Source: Akkermansia sp. (GTDB lineage Bacteria > Verrucomicrobiota > Verrucomicrobiia > Verrucomicrobiales > Akkermansiaceae). Taken from it: a DNA stretch of 64,000 nt. Location of the stretch: positions 75,714-139,713 of the forward strand of contig JAUNHW010000004.1 of the NCBI GenBank assembly GCA_030523775.1, written 5' to 3'. The notes beneath the pieces were generated by a model, which saw only the letters and a program-made list of their open reading frames with translations, was not told where the DNA came from and did no database searches. Of this stretch, positions 8,160-16,624 are shown in pieces. Both the position numbers and the translations under genes were made by a program. The number at the start of each line of letters is the position of its first letter. Positions within the stretch are counted from its first letter, which is position 1.

Positions 8160-9266
8160 TCAGTCCTTTTTCAGGCGGAGCATGAGGTATGCCAAGACCA
8201 GATTGGTGGTGCCGATTAGGGCGAAGGCTAGGAGATGGGGAGTGAGGATATCGGCGAAGGAGTAGGCTTTGAGGAAGATGCCGCGGGTGGCGGTGAAGAG
8301 GTAGTAGAGGGGGTCGACGGTGGCGATGTATTGGAGGAGGGAGGGCATGTTTTCCACGGGGGAGACGAAGCCTGAGATGAGGAGGGCGGGGATGATGAAG
8401 CAGAACATGCCGATGTAGGCTTGTTGCTGGGTGGAGCAGCAGGATGAGATGGCGCAGCCGATTCCGGCCAGGGCCATGGAGTACATGCCGACGACGACGA
8501 ACAGGGCGGGGATGGAGCCGTGCAGGGGGACACCGAAGCCCAGGCGCGCAATGAGCAGGATGATGACGGCTTGCCCCAGGACGATGAGCACGGCGGGGAC
8601 GGTCTTGCCGATGAGCAGCTCGAAGCGGCTCATGGGGGTGACGCAGAGCTGCTCGTAGGTTCCGGCCTCGCGCTCCTTGGCGATGGACATGCAGGAGATG
8701 TTGAGCGTGGTGAGCATGCCGAGCAGCCCGAAAAGGCATGGCAGGAGGAACCATTTGGGGTCGAGCGCGGGGTTGTAGAGGTTCCGCATGGCGGGCGCGG
8801 CGGTGGCGGCTGCACCGTTCCGCTCGGCGGTCATCTGGCTTGCGATGGAGGTGATGTACCCGGCGGCAATCTGCGAGCTGTTGGAGCGGCGTCCGTCGCA
8901 AATCACCTGCACGTTGGCGTTCTCTCCGCGGGCGAGCCGGCGCGAGAAGTCGGCGGGGATGTGCACGCCGACCATGACGTCTTGGGAGTCGATGCATTCG
9001 CGGAGCTGCGCGGTGCCGTCGGCACGCACGGTTCTCGTGATGTACGGGGCGGCCTGGATGCGCTGCACCAGCTCCAGGGAGGCGGCGCCGCCGTCCTCGT
9101 TGAGGATGGCGGTGGGGCAGTCTGTGACGTCCATGGTGACCATGAAGGGGAAGAGCAGGCACTGCATGACGATGGGGAAGATGAGCACCATGATGTTGCG
9201 CGGGGTGCGGAACTGCTCCTGCAGCTCCTTTCGGATAAGCGCGATGATGTGGACGAGGATGCTCAT
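8160..9266 (-). CDS. ABC-2 type exporter permease (YbhR-like)
   Basis: 368-aa inner-membrane permease of the ABC-2 type. It has an N-terminal helix after MSILVHIIALIRKELQ, a large periplasmic loop (~45-180) and five C-terminal helices (for example LIVLGQAVIILLIARLGF). Its ATG overlaps the stop of the upstream permease (ATGA), so it is the last gene of the exporter operon. With its partner at 9263 it should form the channel driven by the double ATPase at 10354. Chosen start: the long upstream frame is a shadow of the other permease. Confidence 0.88.
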   Translation of the reverse strand: MSILVHIIALIRKELQEQFRTPRNIMVLIFPIVMQCLLFPFMVTMDVTDCPTAILNEDGGAASLELVQRIQAAPYITRTVRADGTAQLRECIDSQDVMVGVHIPADFSRRLARGENANVQVICDGRRSNSSQIAAGYITSIASQMTAERNGAAATAAPAMRNLYNPALDPKWFLLPCLFGLLGMLTTLNISCMSIAKEREAGTYEQLCVTPMSRFELLIGKTVPAVLIVLGQAVIILLIARLGFGVPLHGSIPALFVVVGMYSMALAGIGCAISSCCSTQQQAYIGMFCFIIPALLISGFVSPVENMPSLLQYIATVDPLYYLFTATRGIFLKAYSFADILTPHLLAFALIGTTNLVLAYLMLRLKKD

Positions 9267-10357
9267 TGGTCGAGACGCTTGGGAGTGGCGAGGAAGACGA
9301 GGCCGAGCCAGAACACGGCGGAGACGGCGAGCGCGACGGTGTTGAACCACATCACGGATGGCACCACGCCGGCCTGGAAGAGCGAGGTGAGGCAGCGGGA
9401 GAGGTACCGCGCGGGGATGAGGTAGCTCACCGCCTGAATCCACTGCGGCATGCTGGAGAGCTCGAAGATGAACCCGGAGAGCAGGATGGTGGGCAGGATG
9501 GACGCCTGCAGCGAGATGAGCGAGGCGGTGTACTGGTTGCGCACCAGGGTGGAGATGAGCAGCCCGAACGCCAGCACGCTGAAGAGCATGAGCCCGGCCT
9601 CCGCGAACACCATCCAGAGCGGCCCGCGCACCGGCACGCGGAAGATGAGCGTGGTGCTGAGCAGGCAGATGCCCATGGCGCCCATGCCCAGCACGAAGTA
9701 CGGGATGAGCTTGGAGAGGATGAACTCCGTGCGCGAGGCGGAGGACGCCAGGATGGCCTCCATGGTGCCGCGCTCCCACTCGCGCGCCACCACCATGGCC
9801 GTGAGGAACGTGGCGATGAACGACATCACCACGCCGATGGACGCGGGCAGCACGTAGTTGCGGCTCACGGCGGCCTGGTTGAAGCGGTACGAGGGCTGCA
9901 CGGTGATGCCGCCCGCGTGCCCGCGCTCCTGCGCCCACGCGGCGTACACGCTCTGCACGTACAGGTTGGTGAAGTTGGCGGTGTTGGGCACCGTGCCGTC
10001 GCTCACCAGCAGCATGCGCGCCCCAGCCCCGCTCTCCACCCCGCGCGAGAAGTCGTCGGGGATGACGAGCACGGCGTTGACGTCGCCGCGGTGGAGCATC
10101 CGCATGGCGCCGTCGTGCCCGGCGGCGCGCGTGCAGTGGAAGTTGGGCGAGCCGGTGAGGCGCTCCACCAGGCTGTGCGCGGCGGGCGCCTCGTCCTGCA
10201 GCACCAGCGCCACCGAGGTGTACGAGGAATCGAAGTTGATGCAGTACCCGAAGAGCAGGATCATCAGCACCGGGATGACGAACGCCAGGATGATGCTCGA
10301 CGGATCCTTCAAGATCTGCCGGCTCTCCTTCATGACGAGTGCGGCGAGGCGGTTCAC
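9263..10357 (-). CDS. ABC-2 type exporter permease (YbhS-like)
   Basis: 364-aa permease, paralogous to the 8160 gene: first helix in SSIILAFVIPVLMILLFGYC, periplasmic loop, then helices such as GVVMSFIATFLTAMVVAREW with the ABC-2 motif WERGTMEAIL. The GTG start overlaps the ATPase stop by 4 bases (GTGA), the spacing expected in this operon. Together the two permeases form the heterodimeric membrane part of a drug- or cation-type exporter. Confidence 0.88.
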   Translation of the reverse strand: MNRLAALVMKESRQILKDPSSIILAFVIPVLMILLFGYCINFDSSYTSVALVLQDEAPAAHSLVERLTGSPNFHCTRAAGHDGAMRMLHRGDVNAVLVIPDDFSRGVESGAGARMLLVSDGTVPNTANFTNLYVQSVYAAWAQERGHAGGITVQPSYRFNQAAVSRNYVLPASIGVVMSFIATFLTAMVVAREWERGTMEAILASSASRTEFILSKLIPYFVLGMGAMGICLLSTTLIFRVPVRGPLWMVFAEAGLMLFSVLAFGLLISTLVRNQYTASLISLQASILPTILLSGFIFELSSMPQWIQAVSYLIPARYLSRCLTSLFQAGVVPSVMWFNTVALAVSAVFWLGLVFLATPKRLDQ

Positions 10358-12057
10358 AATGCATCTCCTTTCCCGATGCGGATGTAGTGGATGAAGGCGT
10401 CCTCCATGGAGGGCTCCGGCAGCTCCGGCGTGGCGACGGCGGCCTTGAGCTCCTCCGGGCTGCCGTGGGCGATGACCTTGCCGCTGTTCATGATGACCAT
10501 GCGGTGCAGATACTGCGCCTCGTCCATGAAATGCGTGGTGACGATGATGGTGACGCCGCGCGCGGACATCTCGTTGATTTCTTCCCAGAACGCGCGGCGG
10601 GCGAAGGGATCCACGCCGGAGGTCGGCTCGTCCAGGAACAGGAACTCGGGGTCGTGCAGCGTGGCGCAAGCCATGGAGAGGCGCTGCTTCACGCCGAGCG
10701 GCAGGGCGCCCGCGTTGCGGTGCAGGTAGGGGGAAAGCGTGTAGCGGTCGATGGCGCGGGAGATGCGCTCCTCCTTGTATCTGCCCTTGAGGTTGTACAC
10801 GGTGGCGAAGAACTGCAGGTTCTGCAGCACGGAGTTGTCCGAGTACAGCGAGAACTTCTGCGCCATGTAGCCGATGTGCGCACGGGCCTTGCGCGGGTCC
10901 TTGCGGAGGTCGATGCCCAGGATTTCCGCTTTGCCGTCGGACGGCGTGATAAGGCCGCACATCATGCGGAAGGCGGTGGTCTTGCCCGCGCCGTTGGCGC
11001 CGAGCAGGCCGAAAATCTCCCCGCGCTTCACGTTGATGGTCAGGTGGTCGGTGGCTACGAAATCGCCGAAGCGCTTGGTCAGGCCGTCCGTGACGATGAC
11101 GCCGTCCGAGGTGGCGTCGTCTATGGGCAGCGGCGGGTCCGGCTCGCGGTGCTCGGCCTTCTGCACGCTGCCGCCGAGCAGGTTGATGAACGCCTCCTCG
11201 AAGTTTGGCTCCACGGGCGCCGCGCCATCTGGCAGGGCATTCGTGCCCGCTCCCGCGCGCAGCATGAACCGCACGTTCGCGCCCTCGATCATGGCGTCCA
11301 TCACGTCGTCGCGCGCCTGCATCTGCCGCAGCACGGAAAGGCGGTTCTGCGCGCCCGCGTGCAGGGAGAACACGCGCCTGCGCAGGTCCGCCAGGATGCC
11401 GTCGGGCGGGCCGAGGTAGTGCACGCGGCCCTCGTGCAAGATGCAGACGCGGTCGCACTTGGCGGCCTCGTCGAGATACGCGGTGGCCCAGACGATGCCG
11501 CGGCCCGCGCCGCGGGCGCGCTCCACGAGCTTCCACAAATCGCGGCGGGAGAGCGGGTCCACGCCCACGCCCGGCTCGTCCAGCAGCATGAGCTCCGGTG
11601 AGCCGAACATGGCGCAGATGAGCGCGTGCTTCTGCTTCATGCCGCCGGAGAGCTTTCCCGCCGGGCGCGGGCGGAAGCGCGAGAGTCCCGCGGCCTCCAG
11701 CAGCTCCGCGCCCTGGGTGGCGGCATCCTCCTTTGAGATGCCGTGGAGGGCGGCGTAGAGCATGAGGTTCTGCTCGATGGAAAGGTCTTCGTACAGGCTG
11801 AACCGCTGGGTCATGTACCCCACGCGGCGGCTGAGCGCGGCATGGTCGGCGATGGGGTCGCCACCGAGGATGGAGATGTTTCCGGAAGCGGCCTTGAGCA
11901 CGCCTGCCATCACGCGCATGAGGGTGGTCTTGCCGGCGCCGTCGGGGCCGATGAGCCCCAGAATTTCGCCGGGCCGCACGTCAAGCGACACCCCGGCGAG
12001 GGCTTCCGAGTCCTCCCCCTTGAAGCGGTAGTGCAGATCTGAAATTTCCGCCAGCAT
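10354..12057 (-). CDS. Double ABC ATPase of exporter (YbhF-like)
   Basis: 567 aa holding two complete nucleotide-binding domains in one chain. Walker A motifs are GPDGAGKTT (37-45) and GANGAGKTT (353-361). Walker B/D-loops are LDEPGVGVDP and LDEPTSGVDP. The first domain has a normal signature LSGGMKQ; the second has the degenerate LPLGVKQ, so one composite ATP site is probably weak. A low-complexity linker separates the halves. This is the YbhF layout, fitting the YbhG-like adaptor upstream and two permeases downstream. Confidence 0.9.
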   Translation of the reverse strand: MLAEISDLHYRFKGEDSEALAGVSLDVRPGEILGLIGPDGAGKTTLMRVMAGVLKAASGNISILGGDPIADHAALSRRVGYMTQRFSLYEDLSIEQNLMLYAALHGISKEDAATQGAELLEAAGLSRFRPRPAGKLSGGMKQKHALICAMFGSPELMLLDEPGVGVDPLSRRDLWKLVERARGAGRGIVWATAYLDEAAKCDRVCILHEGRVHYLGPPDGILADLRRRVFSLHAGAQNRLSVLRQMQARDDVMDAMIEGANVRFMLRAGAGTNALPDGAAPVEPNFEEAFINLLGGSVQKAEHREPDPPLPIDDATSDGVIVTDGLTKRFGDFVATDHLTINVKRGEIFGLLGANGAGKTTAFRMMCGLITPSDGKAEILGIDLRKDPRKARAHIGYMAQKFSLYSDNSVLQNLQFFATVYNLKGRYKEERISRAIDRYTLSPYLHRNAGALPLGVKQRLSMACATLHDPEFLFLDEPTSGVDPFARRAFWEEINEMSARGVTIIVTTHFMDEAQYLHRMVIMNSGKVIAHGSPEELKAAVATPELPEPSMEDAFIHYIRIGKGDAL

Positions 12058-12069
12058 GGCGCGGAGGGG

Positions 12070-13131
12070 CTAGTCCTGTGCGGGCAGGTGCACGCTCACG
12101 GGCGCGCCCTGGTTGAGCTTGCCCTCGGGGTCCTGCACCACGATGCGGAGGCGGTACACGAGCGTGGTGCGGATGTCCGCGGTCTCCACGGTCTTGGGGG
12201 TGAACTCCGCCTGCGGCGAGATGAAGCCCACCGTCCCGGAGTACGAGCCGCCGCCGTCCGTGGTGACGGTCACCTGCATGTTGGGCTGTACGCGCTCCAG
12301 CAGGGCCTCGTCGATGTACGCGCGCACCCACACGGGGTTGCGCAGGGAGATGCCCAGCACGGGCGTGCCCGCGGCGAGCATGGTGCCGGGTTCCACCGTG
12401 CGGGTCATCACGATGCCGTCGGACGGGCACGGCATGTCGGTGTCGGCGAGGTTGAGGCGTGCCTGCTCCAGCTGGGCATCCGCGGCGCGGGAGCGTGCGC
12501 GGGCCTCCTGCACGGCCACGGTGGCGGCGCCGTAGTTGGCCTTGGCGAGGTCGATTTCCTCCTGTCGGAATCCGCGCTCCATCTGCTCGTACTTGGCGCG
12601 CGCGGCGGCCACGGTGGAGAGCTGGCTGGTGTAGGCCTTCTCCGCGGCATCGTACATCTGCTGCGACACCGCGCCGCCGCCGATGAGGCCCTTCATGCGC
12701 TCATAGTCCTTCTTGGCGTTCTCCAGCACGGGGATTTGGGCATCCAGCGCGGCCTTGGCCTGGTCGATTTCCTCCTGTCGGTACCCTGCGAGATGCAGGT
12801 CCAGGTCGGCCTTGGCGGCGTTGGCCTGCTGTTCCGCGGCGGCGATGGCGGCGCGGGCGATCTCCGCGTTGGCTTCCGCCTGGTGCACGGCGATGCGGTA
12901 CGGCTCGGCATCGATGCGGCCGAGGATGTCGCCCTTCATCACGCGGTCGCCCTCGTCCACGGCGAGCTCTGCCAGCCTGCCGCCCACGCGGAAGGAGGTG
13001 TTGACGCTGCGGATGTCCACGTTGCCGCTCAGGATGATGTCCCGCGGTGTGTCGGAGCCCGCGGATTCGGCGTACCAGAAGCCGCCCGCGGCGAGCGCGA
13101 CGATGATGACGGGTACGATGATTTTCTTCAT
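12070..13131 (-). CDS. HlyD-family periplasmic adaptor (YbhG-like)
   Basis: 353-aa membrane-fusion protein with an N-terminal anchor (MKKIIVPVIIVALAAGGFWY). The split biotinyl-lipoyl halves are RVGGRLAELAVDEGDRVMKGD near residue 50 and NLADTDMPCPSDGIV near 235. Between them is a long alpha-hairpin with repeated QEEIDQAKAALDA/QEEIDLAKANYGA segments, and a beta-barrel domain follows. It would link the inner-membrane exporter to an outer-membrane channel; no TolC-like gene is in this operon. It lies 13 bp after the TetR gene and 12 bp before the ATPase. Confidence 0.9.
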   Translation of the reverse strand: MKKIIVPVIIVALAAGGFWYAESAGSDTPRDIILSGNVDIRSVNTSFRVGGRLAELAVDEGDRVMKGDILGRIDAEPYRIAVHQAEANAEIARAAIAAAEQQANAAKADLDLHLAGYRQEEIDQAKAALDAQIPVLENAKKDYERMKGLIGGGAVSQQMYDAAEKAYTSQLSTVAAARAKYEQMERGFRQEEIDLAKANYGAATVAVQEARARSRAADAQLEQARLNLADTDMPCPSDGIVMTRTVEPGTMLAAGTPVLGISLRNPVWVRAYIDEALLERVQPNMQVTVTTDGGGSYSGTVGFISPQAEFTPKTVETADIRTTLVYRLRIVVQDPEGKLNQGAPVSVHLPAQD

Positions 13132-13144
13132 GGTGTGGGGTGTC

Positions 13145-13765
13145 TTATTGTTTGATCATGATGCCCTGCAGCGCCCAGTCCAGGCGTTGGAGTGCGGATT
13201 TTTCGTCCGCCGCGCCCTCCATCACCCGGAAGAAGGCGGCGTCCTTGGGAAGCCCCTCCTCCGGCATGAGCTGGTAGAGCAGGCAGGGGAAGTTGATGGC
13301 GCCGAACAAGTACAGCATCACGCGCTCCACGGGCTCCTTCACAATGTAGCCCTCCCGCTGCGCGTCCGCTATGGCCTCGCTCAGCCAGCTCATGTGCGTG
13401 AGGCGGGCCGCGTGCAGCAAATCCTGCACACTGGCCTGGCTCTTGCCGGCATCGATGATGAGCTGCATCATCACCGCCGCGTTCTCATGGAAGAAATGGG
13501 AGCTGGCGCGCAGCTCCGAACGCAGGCGCTCGTACGCGTTGGCCCCGTCGCTCCGGTGGCGCCCCACCTCTTCCTTCAACGGCTCGTACCACTGCGCCAG
13601 CAGGCGGTCCGCAAACTCACGCAGCGTCTTGAAATACGTGGTGAACGTGCCGGGGCTCACCCCCGCCTCCGCGCAGATGCCGCGCACGCTCAGCCCGCGC
13701 ACACCACCGCGCCGCAGCCAGTGCATCCCTATCTCCAGCAACTTGTCTTCCGCTGTCCTTTTCAT
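13145..13765 (-). CDS. TetR-family repressor of the exporter operon
   Basis: 206 aa from the ATG of MKRTAEDK. The longer frame upstream would run through the promoter and operators, so I reject it. The helix-turn-helix is at ~25-60 (VRGICAEAGVSPGTFTTYFK), typical of TetR. The remainder is the all-helical ligand-binding domain. As first gene of the exporter operon, downstream of two copies of a perfect inverted repeat, it very likely represses itself and the exporter until a ligand binds. Confidence 0.88.
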   Translation of the reverse strand: MKRTAEDKLLEIGMHWLRRGGVRGLSVRGICAEAGVSPGTFTTYFKTLREFADRLLAQWYEPLKEEVGRHRSDGANAYERLRSELRASSHFFHENAAVMMQLIIDAGKSQASVQDLLHAARLTHMSWLSEAIADAQREGYIVKEPVERVMLYLFGAINFPCLLYQLMPEEGLPKDAAFFRVMEGAADEKSALQRLDWALQGIMIKQ

Positions 13766-13782
13766 GGTACCTGTATGATTCT

Positions 13783-13831
13783 CCGTACGCTTGTACGGCA
13801 TTACCGTACACCCGTACGGCGCACAGGTCAA
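13783..13831 (-). promoter_or_regulatory. Exporter operon promoter with two TetR operators
   Basis: Two perfect 6-bp inverted repeats with 4-bp spacers share the arms CCGTAC/GTACGG: 13783-13798 and 13804-13819. Their centres are 21 bp apart, two helix turns. A promoter on the minus strand reads TTGACC (13826-13831), 17 bp, TACGGT (13803-13808), so one operator lies between -35 and -10 and the other covers the start of transcription. Confidence 0.8.
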
Positions 13832-13863
13832 GCGTATTTGTGTAAACGCACCCGATTTTTATC

Positions 13864-13891
13864 TTGAAACTGCGCGCAAGGTCTTTAGAAT
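13864..13891 (+). promoter_or_regulatory. Promoter of PEP-CTERM gene pair
   Basis: TTGAAA (13864-13869), 16 bp, TAGAAT (13886-13891), 26 bases before the ATG at 13918. It faces away from the TetR promoter. Confidence 0.65.
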
Positions 13892-13917
13892 GTAAACAAA
13901 TTTAGACGAATCTACAT

Positions 13918-16599
13918 ATGAAACGAACCAGGACCCTGATGTTGGTATTGGCCCTTTCCATGCTCACCCCCGCATATGCGGATGTGAAATACGATGCGCT
14001 GCGGCCGCAGGAAATCATCACCGTGGCCGAGGGCCAGACCGTCAGCAACTCCGCCCCCACCTTCACCGTGGACCTCTCCCAGGAGCAGATCGGCAAGAAA
14101 AACAACAACCGCACCGCCATTGCCAAGGACGGCCAGGGCACGCTGGTGCTCGACCAGGACGTGGACATGTTCTGCTCCCTGGTGGTGCGCGAGGGCACGC
14201 TGCTCATCAAGGACACGGACGTGACGGACCACCCGTACGTGGAGAGCCCGGTGCTGACGGTGGGCGGCATCAACGCGCAGGTGGTGCTGGACAACGCCAC
14301 CTTCACCCAGTCACTCAAGTACAATCGCGGCTATGTGGCGGCGGTGTGCGTGGGCGGGCGTGACGGCGACGGCACGTTCACCCTGCAGAACGGCTCGGAG
14401 TTCACCCACACCCAGACCATGTTCGTGGGCGGCGTCTCCCGTGTGGCCCCGCTGGACGAGAACGATGTCCACGCGCACATCTGCGGCTCCTACCTCTCCA
14501 CGGAGGGGGATGCCCTCTTCCGCGACAAGGCGGGCGCAGAGGGCGGTTTCTCCAATCCGTTCGTGGGTTCCACCGGCACCCGCCCGAGCACCGGCACGGT
14601 CAACGTGCTCTCCGGCTCCACGTACAACAGCGGCATCGGCTTCTATGCCGGCAACGGCACCATCAACGTTGACGGCCTGGGCTCCGTCATCAACTCCGGC
14701 GTGCGCGCCGCCTCGGACGACTTCACCTGGTTTGGCTGGGTGCAGTCCCCCGTGGCCAAGACCGTTGTCAACATCACCAACGGCGGCGTATTCAACGTGG
14801 GCGTGCAGGCGGCGCAGACACTCTACACCACCTACTACTCCGACTCCACCGCGGAAATCAACATCTCCGGCCAGGGCTCCGCCCTCAATGTGAGCGGCGT
14901 TGCCTACATTGCCTGCGGCACGGCTGCCAACTGCCGCACCGCCATCCGCGTGGACGACCAAGGCACCCTCCACGCCGCCCAGAACCTCTTGATGAGCTAC
15001 CGGGGGCAGAATTCCTCCCTGCAGGTCACCAACGGCGGCGATGTTGTCGCGGACACCCAGTTCTACATCGGCGCCAACGGCTGGGTGGATGTGGATGCCG
15101 CCTCCACCGTGCACGCCAACCAGACCTACCTGCTGGAGGGCGCCGCCTTCTTCAACCGCGGCACCATTGCGCGCAACGACAGCGTGGCGGAGCTTCCGGA
15201 AAGTGTCTTCGTGGCCCTGGGCCGCGGCAGCCGGTTCCAGACCGGAACCGCCACCCTCAGCGGCAGGGACGACCCCAACCGTGAGGACACCGACCCCGTG
15301 GGCGTCAGCTACGCCACCGGCCTGGATGGAGTGACCGTGAGCTACTGCAACACCGGCAGCGCCGACAAGGCGGTCACCATCGGCGCCCTGCTGGAGGGCG
15401 ACACCGTGATGCAGTACATCAAGAAGGCGGATATCGAGACCATCAACGCCGCTGTGAAGGCCGGGCTGGAGCTGGAGGACGTGGCGGGCTACGAGCTGAA
15501 GTTCCTGCACGAGGTTGGCAAGCTGGTGACCCTGGAGTACACCACGGACGAGCTCAACAAGAAGGACGGCGAGGAGCGCCTGGTGGTTGCGGGCGGCACC
15601 GTGCTCGTTTCCGATGGCGAAAAGCAGGACCTGGACACCAAGGTGGGCACCATCGGCTCCTACCGTGACCAGGCCGCTGAGACCACCGCCCACCTGGCTG
15701 TCTCCGAGACGCAGGCCGACAGCGTGGTCTTCTGGCAGGGCACCGGCATGGAGACCGTGGCCGGGGAGACCGCTTTCTTCAACAAGGATTTCAACCTGGA
15801 TATCAAGGGCGGCGCCGGAACCCTCACCGTGGTGACTGACAGCCAGCTGGACAACGAGTCCGAAATCAAGGCCCGCGTCACCGTGCAGAATGGCGCCGTG
15901 CTCAACAACAGGGGCGTGCTCATCTCCGAGACCGAGGTGGAGCAGGGCGGCACCCTCAAGGGCGCCGGCACCATTGCCGCCACCACCGTGCGCGGCAACC
16001 TCGTCGTGGGCAACTCTCCCGGCCTGGTGACCGCCAAGGGCGACCTCACGCTCGCCCCTGCCTCCAACACCACCTTCAGCTTGGCCGGGCTGGAAAATCC
16101 CGCCACCGCGGTGATGGGGGGCTGGGATAGCGGCACATACTCCCGCATCTCCCTGCAGGTGGGTGCGTCCCTGGTGCTGCAGGAAGGAGTGCGGCAGTTC
16201 ACCATCGAGTTCGGCGGTGAAGACCTCTTGGGAAGCTGCCTGCCCGGCGGGCAGGACACGCCCATCACGCTCAACCTGCTGCTGGCGGAAGGCTCCGTCA
16301 CCCTGCCGCAGGGTTACGTGGGCGAGATGACCGAGTACGGCCTGGATGTCACCGGACTCATCGACACCGTCTTCTGCGTCACCACGGATGTGGCCGCGGG
16401 GCAGGGCGTTGCGGACAACATGTACGTCAACTTCAACGAGGGCGACTACCACTACTACGTCAACCAGGAAGAGGGCGGCACCTACAACCTGACCCTGCGC
16501 GGCAGCGGCACCATCACCCGCGTGCCTGAGCCCGCCACGGGCACGCTGGGCCTGCTGGCGCTTTGCGCGCTGGCTGCCCGCCGCAGGCGCGCCCGGTAA
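13918..16599 (+). CDS. Large secreted autotransporter-like PEP-CTERM protein
   Basis: 893 aa. The signal peptide is MKRTRTLMLVLALSMLTPAYA. The body is of autotransporter passenger type, rich in Gly, Thr and Val with repeated strand-turn units (GTFTLQNGSEF, INVDGLGSVINSG, LNNRGVLISETEV). The C-terminus carries VPEPATGTLGLLALCALAARRRR, a PEP-CTERM-like sorting tail. It lies 25 bp before a paralogous gene at 16625 and shares with it an essentially identical final ~485 bp. Likely surface-attached; binding partner unknown. Codon use is strongly GC-biased, like the core genes. Confidence 0.85.
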   Translation: MKRTRTLMLVLALSMLTPAYADVKYDALRPQEIITVAEGQTVSNSAPTFTVDLSQEQIGKKNNNRTAIAKDGQGTLVLDQDVDMFCSLVVREGTLLIKDTDVTDHPYVESPVLTVGGINAQVVLDNATFTQSLKYNRGYVAAVCVGGRDGDGTFTLQNGSEFTHTQTMFVGGVSRVAPLDENDVHAHICGSYLSTEGDALFRDKAGAEGGFSNPFVGSTGTRPSTGTVNVLSGSTYNSGIGFYAGNGTINVDGLGSVINSGVRAASDDFTWFGWVQSPVAKTVVNITNGGVFNVGVQAAQTLYTTYYSDSTAEINISGQGSALNVSGVAYIACGTAANCRTAIRVDDQGTLHAAQNLLMSYRGQNSSLQVTNGGDVVADTQFYIGANGWVDVDAASTVHANQTYLLEGAAFFNRGTIARNDSVAELPESVFVALGRGSRFQTGTATLSGRDDPNREDTDPVGVSYATGLDGVTVSYCNTGSADKAVTIGALLEGDTVMQYIKKADIETINAAVKAGLELEDVAGYELKFLHEVGKLVTLEYTTDELNKKDGEERLVVAGGTVLVSDGEKQDLDTKVGTIGSYRDQAAETTAHLAVSETQADSVVFWQGTGMETVAGETAFFNKDFNLDIKGGAGTLTVVTDSQLDNESEIKARVTVQNGAVLNNRGVLISETEVEQGGTLKGAGTIAATTVRGNLVVGNSPGLVTAKGDLTLAPASNTTFSLAGLENPATAVMGGWDSGTYSRISLQVGASLVLQEGVRQFTIEFGGEDLLGSCLPGGQDTPITLNLLLAEGSVTLPQGYVGEMTEYGLDVTGLIDTVFCVTTDVAAGQGVADNMYVNFNEGDYHYYVNQEEGGTYNLTLRGSGTITRVPEPATGTLGLLALCALAARRRRAR

Positions 16600-16624
16600 C
16601 AGATTTCCACAACAGAGAACAACC

